DNA of 64,000 bases from Cavia porcellus (lineage: Eukaryota > Chordata > Mammalia > Rodentia > Caviidae). The translations under genes were made by a program, and so were the position numbers. How positions within the stretch are numbered: position 1 is the first letter of the stretch; every line of letters begins with the position of its first letter. Positions 35,151 through 46,780 of the stretch are shown here, in pieces. The notes under the pieces were generated by a model. The model was given only the letters and a program-made list of their open reading frames with translations. It was not told the origin of the DNA and did not search any database. The stretch lies in the NCBI RefSeq assembly GCF_034190915.1, contig NW_026947484.1:73797482-73861481 (forward strand), in the 5' to 3' direction.

Positions 35151-35568
35151 AAATGATGTAGAAGAAAGAGGATGAAAAAGTCTAGAAAACAGAAAATAAG
35201 ATGGACAAAATAAGACAAAATCAGTCACATTAAACAACGCTAGATTCATTTCTGTGGTTAAAAGACAGAAATTGTGGTTTGCTATTAGGAAAAAAAAAAC
35301 CCAAAACCTAGCTCTGTTGTTTGCAAGATACATACCAAAAAATGAAATAACACAGAAAGAATAAAATTAAATTGACTAGAAATCAATTTAAGATTCTAGG
35401 GGAAAAAATAAGAAAGTAAAGGTAGAAGAAATGATAAAAGCAGAAAAATTTTAAACTATAATAATATTGATCAATGAAGTGAAAGGCTGATTTTTTGTAA
35501 TGACCATTAATTTGAGCCAGTGAAAAATAAGAGGATCTAAAAATTGCCATGTAATTCTAGATGTGGAG

Positions 35569-35591
35569 GGTGTGTGAGTGTGTGTGTGTGT
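35569..35591. repeat. Short (TG)n tract
   Basis: Imperfect TG units in the tail of the adjacent minus-strand B1. Confidence 0.85.
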
Positions 35592-35738
35592 TTGAAACAG
35601 GGTCTTATTATGCAGGCTGGCCTTGGACTTGCTTTGTAGCCCAAGCTGGTCTTGTACTTGCAGTGATCCTCCTGCCTCAGCCTCCTTAGTGCTGAGATTA
35701 CAGGTATGCAACACCATGCTTGGCTGAGATTTTTTAAA
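35592..35738 (-). mobile_element. B1 SINE
   Basis: The + strand shows the complement: gtttgaaacagggtcttatt, gctggtcttgtacttgcagt, gatcctcctgcctcagcc, gagattacaggtatgcaaca. Carries the internal duplication (two 'gctgg' segments). Confidence 0.9.
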
Positions 35739-35744
35739 AGTAAG

Positions 35745-37780
35745 TAAATGTAGATACAATAGTATGCCAATAAATTTGATAATCTGGATGAAATGCTTAA
35801 TTATGTGGGGAAATACATGAAACTGAGTCAAAGGAGAGCCAGAAAGATCAATATTGATCAATAACTGTTGAAGAAACCATAAAACTAGCAATCTATTCCT
35901 AAAAATGGCCTGTGCCAGCTAGTTTATAAACATTCTCCTAAATCTTCTAGAAGCAAATGAGTTCCTTGGTCATATAAAGTGCTAGGGCAGAAGAACAGAA
36001 GTATCTCAACTCTTCCTGAGCGGTTAACATAGCTCTAATCCCCACGCCAGGTGAGACTAGAGTCGTACACCAAGCTCATTTACAAACAGTGCTGTACAGA
36101 GCCTAACAGTAATATTAGCTAATTAAATCTAGTGTTATTAAAGCATAATGCATCAGAACTAAGAAATTTTATATTTTGATCAGATCACGATTAAGAACAT
36201 TTAAGAATTTTGTTTTTGTTTTGTTTGTTATTGATCTTGGTTTTTTTTTCCTTTTTTTTTTTTTTTGCATTTTTTTCTATGCTAGAGGATGGTAGAAGAC
36301 AATTCTAGTGTTCTAGTTTGACCCCACCCTGAGACAGAGACGTATCAATTAGGTGATTGATGTTTTTAGATGTTTTAATCTCAAAAAGTTCAACAATAGT
36401 GATAAAGATACAATATTCCAGGTTAGTTAAGGCAAAATTATAAAATAAATTCAGTCTTGGGAATTCCCCATCTCCCCTTTGTGCTCTCTTTTCCTTTTCT
36501 GTCACCTTTGGGCCTGCCTGGGCCAGCCCTGGGTCCTCAGGTCTTCAGCTTCTGCAGGCCAGGACAGAGCATGTACAAGTAAGAACCACTGCCCTCTATC
36601 AGTTTGCCAGCAAACTTTCAGCCGTGGATCCGTGCCCCTGCAAGCTCCCTGCAGGAAACACAGGTCCATGAACCTTTCTCTGGAGGTTCTCAGAAAGCCC
36701 ACACTCATGTCGTCCTCCCCCCAGCCTCACACTGACATCTGTTGCTTAGCAAAGCCTGATACTCTTTATTGCAGGCCTCAGAAGAGTTTTCATCTGAAAT
36801 ATGATCTCTAAATGTGCACTGAAATCCAGGCATCAGAAGAATGAGCAGGTCAGGTGTTTAAGGAATTGAATTTGCTGCCTAGTTTCTTGATTCTTCTACA
36901 CACTGAGCTCAGATATCACTTCGATTCTCCTTATTTTGTGGCCAGCTAAGTGCATGAGGTAATAATCGCTTTCACACCATAGCCATCCCCAGTTGGAAGA
37001 CTTAATGTAAAGACTCAGCCAAAATCCCACCTCTGCCCTCCACTTCTTTCTCCAAGGAACCTTGATTTTCTTGTCAAGTCAGGCTCTGTTTCCTTAGCTC
37101 AGACCACAGTGTGGCTGCCTCTCATCTTCAGAGCAGACAGAGTCTGTGTGGGCATCAAGGGCATTAATAATGTGCAAATGGCAACTTGGGCAAATCTAGG
37201 ATTATGCAAAAGCAGGTTTCCATGAAAATGTGATTGAGTGGGACACACCTCCACCGTGAGGCCCTTCCAGAGGTCCTAACCACAGCCCACAACCCAAACA
37301 GAACACAGATGGATTCTGATTAGCATGTGCTCTTTTTAAGTGTTTGACTTCTAATGCCCATGAAGCCATTTTAATTTGCAATCTTTGCCTTCCTTTCCTC
37401 CTAGGCTCTCACCCCAGAAGTAAACAAATATAAAGCAAATAGGTACTATATCATCATCTTCCATCGCCTCGTTTCTTCCCAATGTTTAAACAAGACAGAA
37501 AAGTAATTGAATTCCAGTTATGGCTGTCCTTCTCATTTTGTTGTGTAACTGTGCTTTTGAGGATTCTAGGTATGAAAGTCAAGCAGGATGGCCCTAATCA
37601 AACTAGAAAGGGTTGTTTTAAAAGATATTTTAGAAGCACAGATAACAGAGTCCATGGGAAACCTAAATGGTGAAGGTCTGGAGCAAAGTTGACTGCATTT
37701 AAGGTTGGTGTAAGAAAGTTCACCAGAGAAACACAGGCGGAGATGATAGCTATTGAGTTAATGCTTGTAATGGTTAGTCT
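35745..37780. other. Unassigned intronic DNA
   Basis: No gene or transposon was recognised. There is a T-run at 36239-36266. 36840-37470 is repeat-free and resembles non-coding conserved DNA in composition, including an octamer-like atgcaaaa near 37203. Confidence 0.4.
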
Positions 37781-37799
37781 TTCATTGACTTTTCAGGTC

Positions 37800-38300
37800 T
37801 AACACTGGTAGTTTGATGATTTATTTAAAGGATAACAGTACACAGTGTAGCATTTTTGGGTGATCTCCTTCTGAAGTGGTAGACATTGTTAATTCCCTAT
37901 TATTTTGTTTTAAAGTCCTGTATCAGTTTCATTTTTTTGTTTGGTTTGTTTTTATTATATTTGGTCTTGTTTGATTTTATTATATCTGATGACATGAGCA
38001 TCTATTTCAAAGATAACAAGATATATTATGGTAGCCCTTTTGGACTTGCTATTATCTTGCTTTGAAGTCCTGTATTGCATTCATTGTTTTGTTTTTATGT
38101 TTTAATGTTTGAATTCTGTTCTGTTTTGTTTTATTTTACTGTGTTTGACAGTATGGACAGCTATTTTGAAGACATCAAGAGGCATTATGCTAGCCATTGT
38201 TGATCATCTGTTATCTTGTTTTGAAATCCTATATCACTTACACTGTTTTGTTTTGATTGGCTTTACTTTACTCTGTTTTATTTTGCTTTGTTTTTTATTC
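37800..38300. repeat. Three-copy imperfect tandem repeat, period about 155 bp
   Basis: The anchors aaagtcctgta (37912), gaagtcctgta (38064) and gaaatcctata (38223) are spaced 152 and 159 bp. Each is preceded by a gataaca/gacatca motif and 'gtag/tagcc' and followed by a T-rich ttttgttt tract. Copies 2 and 3 are the closest. No known family was recognised. Confidence 0.75.
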
Positions 38301-38319
38301 TCTTTAACATAAAAAATTA

Positions 38320-39120
38320 TTAACAAAAATAAAAAAGGAATGCTCACTCTACCCTAACCCTCATCCGCAAGGACCTCGGTCTGTGTTTGCACATATGCAG
38401 GGCTCCTGGTGGAGCAGGGACCCAGTAAGTTCCTGTTGTCACAGGGCAAGCACCCACACAGACATAACTGGTTATTTTTTTTCTGTGTGACACATTGGCA
38501 TCACCGAGGTGACTGAATGAGAGATGCTACAGAGGCAAGATGGGCAAAAAGCCAGTAAGCCAGCATGTAAATTTGGAGAGTCAGGATGTCCTAGCTAGAT
38601 GGTCAGATGGCTTGTTTTATCTTGGAATTATCAAAAAGGTAAATATATTGAAACAGAGCTGCTTCAACATATATGAAGACAGTGCTAAATCCCAGTTCTC
38701 CAGAATGGCATTCAAACAGATGGAATAGTACACAGCTATCAAAAGGTATAATTTTGAAACCATGTACAATCCTTTTGATAGAAGAAATATCAGTATTGAT
38801 GAAAGGAAGCCTGTCACAATGGAGGGAACATGGATTCGGGCACAACTGGCACATCAGTTAACTTAGTACTTTCCTCTACTTAGTAATCTTTTGTGTTCTT
38901 TAGTAAAGTTTTGTCTTTTTTCATGATGAGGTTCTTTAGCAATTTTTCTGAAGCTGATAAAAAGAAATGCTGTGATACTCTTTAATACAAATTCTTTATA
39001 TCTCAATTATTATGCAAACCTTTATTCCAGAATCATCTTATAGCTTGTTCTTGGCTGGGAACTAATGATATTTAGCCATGTTGCTTTTGTTCCCATGGTT
39101 GGAGAATGTTAGTCACCTTT
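38320..39120. other. Unassigned intronic DNA
   Basis: No gene or clear repeat was recognised. The overlapping frames at 38540-38861 are on both strands and look like chance. Confidence 0.4.
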
Positions 39121-39124
39121 CCAG

Positions 39125-39455
39125 TCCCTGAGATAAAATACCTGACATTTGTAACTTAAAGGACAGGAGAGGTTTGTTTTGGCTCATGGTTCCAGTGCGT
39201 TGAGTTCACGGTAAGCCAGCAGGAACAGCCTGATGAGAGGTCCTGGCAGAGAAAATTTGCTCTCATCATGACATCTAGGAAGCAGGGGACAGGAGGAGCT
39301 ACTTCTAGGTCAGACCTGGCCTCTTTCAACCAGGAACTATCTTCAAACAGCACAGTCAGCTCTGAATTTATCAATAAACTAATCCATTAAAGAGTTTAGC
39401 TCCCCTATGAGGCCATAACCTTCCAAAAGACTTTGAGGAAACATTTTGGATTTAA
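39125..39455 (-). mobile_element. MaLR-type solo LTR
   Basis: Antisense LTR phrases: ctgagataaaatacctgaca, gagaggtttgttttggctca, tggttccagtgcgttgagtt, ctcatcatgacatctaggaa, cctatgaggccataaccttc. Confidence 0.75.
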
Positions 39456-39459
39456 GCCA

Positions 39460-40670
39460 GGCTGAGATGTCCCTTTCCTGCATCAGGGACTCCTTAATAA
39501 GTCTTATTCTTCCCTGGGACACTTGTTCCTTGGCCCTCCCTTGCATTCTGAGCTTTTTCTTGTTGAATTCTGCTTCCAAAATGCTACATGATGCTTCTCT
39601 CTCCCAAAGCTAAATTCTTTTTCTCTATAAAAACAATATTCCATAAAACAATATACCATACCAGTATACCAATATAAAAACAGTATACCATAAAGTGGCA
39701 AAGGAAGGGCTATAGTAAACCCTTTTCAGTGAAAACAGTTTTACTTTTTATTTAGAGTGCAATGCAAAAACTAATCCTCTGCTGCACAGTAAATATGGAT
39801 GCCACAGTGCTTCCTGTGTACCCACTAAGGATTCCTCCCAGAAACAAACCCAGGCCTTTGTTGAGAAATAGTAGGTGCACACAAATAATACTGCTCATGT
39901 CTTTCTTTTAATGTCAGGAAATTTTAGTTTATGTGAGGAATTTTTTCATGTTATAAAAATAGAGAGTATACCCAATGGCTAGCTCATAGTATCAATTGTT
40001 AGTAATGACACCGTCTCTAGAACGAGTCCCAGCTCCTTCCTTCTTGTCAATGGCCAGGTCTCCTCCAGGTACTAATTCTTTATGCCTTCCTCTTCACTTT
40101 CTTCCCTGTTATTCTTCACACCAAATACATTTCTCCTTAGATGACCAGTTGTCCACTTTCCCCTTGTTACAACCTGGGTACACAGCTAAGCTTAAGGAAG
40201 CTCAAGGTCCTGAGAGGTCTAGAGGGTCAGAGACATCACAGGGTCAAAATGCTTGGGTGTCAATCGTCGAGGAGTGAGTTAGAGTGACGGTTACATCACA
40301 CAAACGTGTGCATACACACATCGTAGGGCCCTTTACTAAAGGGCATCCTGATTAGCTATTTCTAACACAATTTCTCAACTCATAGTTTACGTTTATGGCT
40401 TATGGATTTTAGTAAGTGCCACAAGCCTTAATTTCAAAACTGAAATGACACAAGAGGACATTTTCCTTGGTCTCTGCTTTCTCTTTGCTGTTACAATCCA
40501 TGCAATTATCCCATGTGGTCTTTGGCGGTGAGTGAGGCCACCCCCTTTTAGTGAGCTGAAGAGCCCTCCTGTTGGGTCCTTGCTAAGTGTGCTTGCCATG
40601 TGGTTAAGAATATACTTTGTAGCTATTAAATTAGAGTCTATGTTCACATGTGGTCTCATTGATTTAATTT
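39460..40670. other. Unassigned intronic DNA before the exon
   Basis: No repeat was recognised. The 93-codon frame at 39996-40277 shows no known motif. Confidence 0.4.
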
Positions 40671-40676
40671 CTCTTG

Positions 40677-40679
40677 CAG
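40677..40679 (+). promoter_or_regulatory. Decoy or alternative 3' splice site 41 nt upstream of the exon
   Basis: A pyrimidine-rich tract (tttaatttctcttgcag) ends in an AG 41 nt before the used acceptor. By eye it is a stronger acceptor than the one adjoining the conserved frame. Its use would add 41 nt, which is not a multiple of three, and so would shift the reading frame. The likely branch point of the main site lies just downstream of it. Whether it is ever used cannot be told from the sequence. Confidence 0.45.
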
Positions 40680-40720
40680 GGAAAATGTATTGCTAATGAT
40701 CACCTTGTCTCAAATTGCAG

Positions 40721-40793
40721 ATTACGGTATTTCGGATGGGATCAGAAGGACACCAGGACATTGATTTAGCTATCCTGACAGCTTTGCTCAAAG
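40721..40793 (+). CDS. TRPM3: Internal exon of a TRPM-family cation channel, probably TRPM3 (73 nt)
   Basis: Seen: 24 complete codons plus one base, read from the first base (phase 0 in, phase 1 out), with no stop. The frame includes [18 protein letters not shown]. It is preceded by an AG (…caaattgcag) and followed by gtaaaag, a good donor. Known: this segment lies in the N-terminal cytosolic TRPM homology region (SLOG-like domain) of the long TRPM channels. TRPM3 is a Ca2+-permeable, heat- and neurosteroid-activated plasma-membrane channel of sensory neurons, kidney and brain. Inference: from memory, TRPM1 has QQDIEM and TRPM7 a more divergent form at this site, while TRPM3 has exactly HQDIDL. 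The last base G plus the next exon would complete a glycine codon. The preceding and following TRPM exons are not in the window, in keeping with long TRPM3 introns. A retrocopy is unlikely because homology stops sharply at both splice sites. Confidence 0.9.
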
Positions 40794-40799
40794 GTAAAA

Positions 40800-41585
40800 G
40801 AGTTTCTGTGTCCACAGAGTGCAAACTTAATTGAAACGAATTAACAAAGCAACGTATGTCTCCTATTAGCGGTTATAATCCCAAATGATTCCATGACAGC
40901 CATGGATAATGATAACATAGGACCTGTTCTGGAAGTTACTCTGATGCTATTGAATTCTTCTGGTGTACATCTGTTTCAGTGTGACTCAATTTTACAATAT
41001 TTAAACACACCACAATTCAAGGCATGTCCACTGAACCATAAAAATTTATGAAGAAAATGCTGACATAAATTATTTGAAATTACTTAATAGTAACTAGCCT
41101 GTTTACTTTTCTTTTAAAAACCATTTTCTATGGGATATGTATGTACAACATGCGTATATAATATTAAAAATTGAAAATCAAAATTCATTGAGAGACCAGG
41201 AGAAATAAACCAAAGAAATTAAGCACTATATTTCTTATAGTTGAGTACTGAATTTCAGGTTATAGATAGAATACTCTGGGTTCTGGGAATTTAACGTCTA
41301 AAATGGATATCTAGCCTGCTCACTTGTCCTGAAGAGAGTTCATTTTCTGTCCTCATTTTGGGGGCCATGTCCAAAAGAAGCACAGTTCCCTTCCATTTCT
41401 GCATATCAAACCCCATCTTTATGCATCTTAATGTCACATTTGACTAATAATTCTCAATATTAAATGAAAGAAAGTTGCCTCTTTTTTACTTCTATAATTC
41501 AGGCTGGAAATCTGAGACAAAATAAAAGCACAAACCCTCTGAATGCAGTTCTTGGTTAGAAACATCTCATGGGTCCCTCAGCCTC
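40800..41585. other. Unassigned intronic DNA after the exon
   Basis: AT-rich and repeat-free as far as can be seen. No further TRPM exon. Confidence 0.45.
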
Positions 41586-41589
41586 CCCC

Positions 41590-41770
41590 AGCCCTTCTCC
41601 CTAGGCTGGTCAGCCCTGTGCGCAATCTCCCTGGATTACAAACTCTGTGAGAGCAGAGAATGCACCTTGTTTATGGCTTTACTCTCAGTGCCTCACACAA
41701 TCTCCAGTTCATAGCAGCACACAATTGATTTTTGTTGAATAAAGAAATTGATGGATTACTCAATGATTTA
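41590..41770 (+). mobile_element. L2 3' end
   Basis: L2 end phrases: attacaaactctgtgagagc, agagaatgcaccttgtttat, ctctcagtgcctcacacaat, tgatttttgttgaataaag. Confidence 0.8.
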
Positions 41771-41859
41771 GTGATAGATTTAGCATTCCAAAATTAATAC
41801 TCAGAAAAACATCTGTTTCATTCTACTTTCCTGTCTACTCACCCCTCTCCTGCTACTAT

Positions 41860-42085
41860 TTCCTTGAGGACCTATCATATGGTAGCCTCTGTGCTGAGGT
41901 CTTTACAGCTTCTGTGGACATTAATTGTTACTCTAAGACGTGGGAGACACTCTTAATCCCATTTTATAAATGGGGTAAGTAGTGCCACAATAGGTTTAGT
42001 AGCTTGACAAAGGTCATAGTGCTAATTAATAAGCTTAGCGTTAGGTCATAGCTAGCCCAGCTTGTCACTGTACCACATCTGACCC
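41860..42085 (-). mobile_element. MIR SINE
   Basis: Antisense MIR order: cttaatcccattttataaat, ggggtaagtagtgccacaat, gcttgacaaaggtcatagtg, then tagctagcccagcttg. Confidence 0.7.
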
Positions 42086-42439
42086 CTGAGACAACAGTGG
42101 TCGTCAGTGCTCTCCACCCACTCCCCCAAATATACGCACACATGCATTCAAAATCCTGATCACACTTCAGAATACTCACAGTCTCGTGAGACATAGCCAG
42201 GATCCCAAGTTGAGGCCCGCTACTCTAAACTATTTCATTTCAGTGAACTAGCAAATACAAAAACTGGGCAAATGAATTAAAGGACCAGGGACCATGCATG
42301 AACTGAACCCCAAAATACATTCTGGGCTTCACTAATCCTTTATTAAGGACAGAAAGTTTGAGGCAAGTTATTCTCTGATATTTGTTATTCTCCTATAAAG
42401 GTAAGAAAATTAATGTTGCTAACTTTAACATTTATTTAT

Positions 42440-42610
42440 GTCAAATATCATGTTAGATGCATTCTAAATAAACACATTTATCCTTTACAACAGTTCAACT
42501 ACCAGTGCATTATAAACTCTGATTTGTAGGTAAAGAAACTGAGACATAATGCAATTAATAAATGTGCCGGAGATGAACTGGCTGGTATACAGTACAAACA
42601 GTCCAGCCCT
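42440..42610 (-). mobile_element. MIR SINE
   Basis: Antisense MIR order: ctgatttgtaggtaaagaaa, ctgagacataatgcaattaa, taaatgtgccggagatgaac. Confidence 0.65.
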
Positions 42611-42697
42611 ATAGTCGTCACCGATACATCCCACCACCACAGCCCGTCTCTTTGATAAGAAATGACTCACTACATTACACCCTGAACAAACCTCATA

Positions 42698-42812
42698 ACA
42701 AGCAGTGCATTTAATCCCAGCACTCAGGAAGCTGAAGCAGGAGGATTGTCATGAGTTTGAGGCCAGTGTGGACTACATAGTGAGACCTGGTCTCCAAAAA
42801 CCAAAAAACGAA
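42698..42812 (+). mobile_element. B1 SINE, 5'-truncated
   Basis: gcatttaatcccagcactca, ggaagctgaagcaggaggat, ggccagtgtggactacatag, tgagacctggtctcc. Confidence 0.88.
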
Positions 42813-43129
42813 CAGAAAAATCTCGTAGCAAATGGGAAAGTTATTTAGTCATCGATAAAAACATAGTGGCAATCATCTTCTAATGAAATTTTTTCTTTCG
42901 CTTTCACCAATTTGTAAGACTTTAAACTAGACTTTGCCTTAGGATCAGTCTTCAAACTCATTTTTGTATTGTAGAATAATTCCCACCGTTTTCGAGTAGG
43001 ACATGTCAAAAAATGTTCTAACACCATAACCAAACAGTTACATCAGCACCTATAAAATTAAAGTACTCAAAACAATATTTACAGGGACAATTATGCAGTG
43101 AATTGAATATTTTCTAATCTACTTCATTC

Positions 43130-43240
43130 TCTTAAATGCTGATTGTAGCCCAATAAATTGATTTCATGACCCATTAATGGGTCATAACCTACAGTTTAAA
43201 AAATACTATGCTAGAAAATAAAAAGAAATTATAATTGCTC
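43130..43240 (+). mobile_element. Possible hAT-type DNA transposon fragment
   Basis: The phrases attgatttcatgacccatta and atgggtcataacc resemble a mammalian hAT non-autonomous family with palindromic 'gggtca' text. Weak. Confidence 0.35.
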
Positions 43241-43249
43241 TGAGAAATT

Positions 43250-45410
43250 AACATTTGTAATCAGCATAATGAGCATTATGCAGCAGTTGTGGCTAATGGG
43301 AATTTATGCATAAAAGATTATGGTGCGTCAACTGCATTTTGCAAAGGCTTTTAAAGGCTCTCAGACATTGACTCAGTTGATTTGTGAGATGCATCAAACA
43401 TAATACTTTTGCTGATTGCTTTGGAGGCCAAGTGCATACATCCCTCTAGCAGCTTCAGATCCTTAAGGTTTTTATATTACCCTATGTGTTTTACCTGGAC
43501 ATGTAGGGTGGTGTAACACCTCATTTTTACAGTGATATTTAATTTTCAATCATCCAGTGCACAGGGAATCATTGTAAACCTCGGTTTTTATTCTGAGACC
43601 TTGAAGATATTTCTGAGAAAACCAGCAGTTAGAGAGGATAAGGTGAGCCCTAAAGTTAACCACTAGTCCAAGAATCCAGAAGCCAAAATTAACTTTAAAA
43701 GACAGATGGAAAATCAAATGACTTTGGGGAAATAAAATTTTGCTGTTACTGGTTTCAAATCCTATTGGATTGGATTTTTTTGGACCTGTCTGTTAGGGAA
43801 TATAGCAGGAAACAAAAAACAATATTCTCCCAATGATGTAAGGGTCAGAGTCCCTTCAAAGGGTACCCTGGGTATCTTTGGAGAGTAAGCCATGTCCCAA
43901 TTGCCACCCCCACCCCCCCACCAACCCCCCCCCCCGCACACTTGCACAGGGTGGCATACACAGTTAACTGAATTCTGCAATAAACGACAAGTAGCCTGAG
44001 TAGGAAAACAATTGGTTCACCCACCATTTATCTGAAATTCAAGCTTCACTTGGAGAGCTGCATTTTATTTGCTAGACCAAGCTACCTTACTCGGATAAGG
44101 TCTGACACCATTAACACTTCTAGAATTAAGACACCAGGAGAGGCCCCACAAGAAGAGTAACTCAAAAACCTAGGGACGTCCCCCAGTCCCTCTCCCGGCC
44201 TCCTCTTCTCAGCCAGACCTGTCTAAATCACAGCACCCTTCCAGGATGTCCACTGCAGAAGGCACCAGGCTTGTTATTCATGTCACACCAGGGACTCAGC
44301 AATCTGATCTCTGTCGCAGTAATGTCATCTGGTCTGTGTTCCCCACGCAACATAAGCCTCTGGCTCCACAAAAAAAAAATCTGCTCACAACAAATGAAGG
44401 ATCCCTGGACCCTTTTGAGAAAACCCTCCCCCAGTGGTTTCACCTTTTCTTGTGTATCTGGGATCCATAAATGGAGAAATCATGTGAGCAGAGACTCTTC
44501 CATTCATCCCCATGCTGAGAAGTGGGATGGTGTCCAGCTCTCTCTTCCTCAATCGAGCAACTGTTTCTTTGGGTTTAATTTTTGTTGGTAAAGGAGTTTA
44601 CAGGAGGCGTGAGGGAAAGGTAACCTGTACGATGGACCTCTTTTTCAGTAATGCATTTTAAAGGAGCTGAAAGAGGGTGCAAAATTCAGTAAGTAGCTCC
44701 TCAAAGCTGTTGAGGTCATCAAAAACAAGGCAAGTCTGAGAAACTGTCAAAGCCAGAGAAGGTTAAGGACTTGCAATGATTACATGGAAGGTGCTTTCCA
44801 GGAACAAAAACACAGGCACTAGGTTAAGAGCTCAGAAAATCTGAATAAAATATGAATTGTGGTTTTTTTTAATATTAAGGAAAAAATAAGAAAGACATAC
44901 TTTCATATATTATGGTATAAGCAGAAAATGTATTGAAATCAAAAACCTTCATAATTCTTTCACGTTAAAAAGACAAAAAAGGATGTAATCATTTATAGAA
45001 TTAATTAGTCAGGTCGAGTATACATTCAGAGGACCATGACAGACACAAACAGTATTGATATGAAGAATCTCTAGAAATCACATAATAGCTGATCACTATT
45101 GATCCAGAAAATAACTAAAAATACCAGTGAGGTACACAAGTAGGAAGCATATGAACACTGAAATAAAAGAAAACAATTTCTACAAAATCAAATTTTTCAG
45201 TGTACTTTTATAATAATTTTAGAGATAATTATCTAAAATAGGTCTTGTGATTTTATTTTATGCTTTTCTATTCCTCGGTTATAATTAATGCTATCAATAA
45301 TTAATCAACTGGGTAATTACTTTTAGATACATGGAGGACAACTTCTTTCTTCCTAGATATCCATGTATAAACTTGCTCAAAGATGTAGAAAAATTTTCAG
45401 ATAAAAACTG
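43250..45410. other. Unassigned intronic DNA
   Basis: No gene or transposon was recognised. 43260-43560 is repeat-free and AT-rich, like conserved non-coding DNA. A C-run (about 43905-43936) makes the complement G-rich. Confidence 0.4.
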
Positions 45411-45417
45411 ATATGCC

Positions 45418-45535
45418 AGCAAGGTGTGATGGTGCATGCCTGTAACCTCAGGTGGGTGAGAGGCTGAGACAGGAGGATTGCTGTGAGTTGGAGGCCAACC
45501 TTCACTATATAGTGAGATGCAGTTGCAAAAAGAGT
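45418..45535 (+). mobile_element. B1 SINE
   Basis: caaggtgtgatggtgcatgc, gaggctgagacaggaggatt, gctgtgagttggaggccaac. Diverged at the end. Confidence 0.85.
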
Positions 45536-45752
45536 AAATATAGCAAGCAAGCAAGAAAGAAAGAAATCAGAAGAATAGCCAACAGTCTAATGACTCTAGA
45601 AAAGCCTTAAGAAAGCATACTTCCTATTTGATTAAATAATGCAAAACAATAAAAAACCACTGTATTCTAACCTATCATCCTTTAAAATTATCTCTTGGGT
45701 GGGGAGTAACTTGAAACACATGAGGATCAAATCTTTTTAAAATACACTATGT

Positions 45753-45903
45753 AACCTGGCCATGGTGGTGTGTGCCTGTAGTCCCAGAATTTGGGAAATT
45801 GAAGCAGGAAGATTACAAATTAGAGGCCAGCCTGGGCTACATAGCAAGTTAAAGCCCAGCCAGGACTGCATAGCAAGACTCTGCCTCAAAACAACAAAAA
45901 TTT
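45753..45903 (+). mobile_element. B1 SINE
   Basis: cctggccatggtggtgtgtg, gaggccagcctgggctacat, then the second half agcccagccaggactgcata, ending in ctctgcctcaaaacaac. Shows the internal duplication. Confidence 0.9.
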
Positions 45904-45904
45904 A

Positions 45905-46230
45905 AAATAAAGAGAAAGGAAGCATTTTAACATATTGAAGCTATGTCTGAGTGTGTTGCCTCTCAGACCCCATTAATGACAAAATACAAGATTATTGTCA
46001 CAAAGTAGCACCAACACCAATAGGAAATTATCCCTCACTCATCTTATTTTTAAAAACTGGCTGCTCAACTCTAGTCAAACAGCTTTTCGGTCATAGGTGC
46101 TGAAGTAGTTCCTATCTGATAGATTTCACAAGCAATTTACTTATCTTGAGATGTTTACTAAAGAGGTAACTTACTTACAGTCAGATGATTCCTGGTTTTC
46201 AGTTTTAGGTTTAGTTTGGTTTGGTTTGAT
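45905..46230. other. Unassigned intronic DNA
   Basis: No gene or repeat was recognised. Confidence 0.4.
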
Positions 46231-46234
46231 TTTT

Positions 46235-46400
46235 TTATGCTACAAGACATTGAACTCACGGCTGTTCCATCCCCAGCACTTCTTTCATTTTTATTTTGTA
46301 CATTTAGACTGGGTTTCACTAAGTATCTAAGTTGCCCAGACTAGGCCTAAACTTGCAGTCCTCTTGCCTCAGCCTCCCAGCTACATGAGTTTTGAAGGTA
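46235..46400 (-). mobile_element. B1-ID dimeric SINE
   Basis: Complement of an ID-like part (attgaactcacggctgttcc, atccccagcac) followed by the complement of a B1 (ggtttcactaagtatctaag, ttgcctcagcctcccagct). Confidence 0.7.
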
Positions 46401-46652
46401 ATGGCTCTGGTTAGAAAATGAAATTCTTTCTCAGTATTTATATAGCATTTGCCACCTGCTGTTTCCTGTGGGGAGGGGGATAATACAGCCCAAGCATGAT
46501 GACTCCCTGTTTAATGTTGTGGTTTTTATAACTTTTTACTATGTAGATTCTTGGTAAGGTTGGAAAAAAGAGACATTCAGATTGAAATTTTCATCACTTA
46601 CAAGAAATCATGGTTCTTACATATACAAATGGCAGGAGGTAAAACTTTGCTC

Positions 46653-46666
46653 AAAAAAGACCAATG
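46653..46666. repeat. Target-site duplication, left copy (ID at 46668)
   Basis: aaaaaagaccaatg recurs at 46774-46787, at the end of the ID tail. The A part may overlap the tail. Confidence 0.85.
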
Positions 46667-46667
46667 C

Positions 46668-46780
46668 GGGGCTGGGGATTTAGCTCAGCGGCATAAGCGC
46701 CTGCCTTGTAAGCAGGCAGTCGTGAGTTCGATCCCTGGTACCGATAAAAACGAAAAAGACAAAAAAAAAAAAAAAAAAAG
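46668..46780 (+). mobile_element. ID SINE, near-intact (youngest-looking copy)
   Basis: Full-length: ggggctggggatttagctca, cggcataagcgcctgccttg, taagcaggcagtcgtgagtt, cgatccctggtaccgataaa, then aacgaaaaagac and 19 A. Both Pol III boxes are intact. The anticodon arm forms a perfect stem (gcctgc/gcaggc). The flanking 14-bp duplication is perfect. The 5' end lacks upstream Pol III elements, so transcription would depend on the internal boxes. Confidence 0.95.

Larger units (their letters stand above)
1..40720 (+). other. Intron upstream of the TRPM3-like exon (partial)
   Basis: No other exon with TRPM homology was seen on the + strand of this stretch, so it is taken as the 3' part of one long intron. 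It holds mostly transposon remnants (listed separately) and unassigned single-copy DNA. The intron ends with a possible branch point (tgctaatgatc) about 25 nt before the used AG; there is no other AG between them. Confidence 0.65.

Noticed and set aside
1..40720. miR-204, which is hosted in a TRPM3 intron
   Set aside because: I looked for its mature sequence and the opposite arm and did not see them. It probably lies in another intron.
46668..46750. A functional tRNA-Ala gene
   Set aside because: The stretch is an ID SINE: it has the ID tail, a long A run and a target duplication. The T stem does not pair and the acceptor stem is missing.
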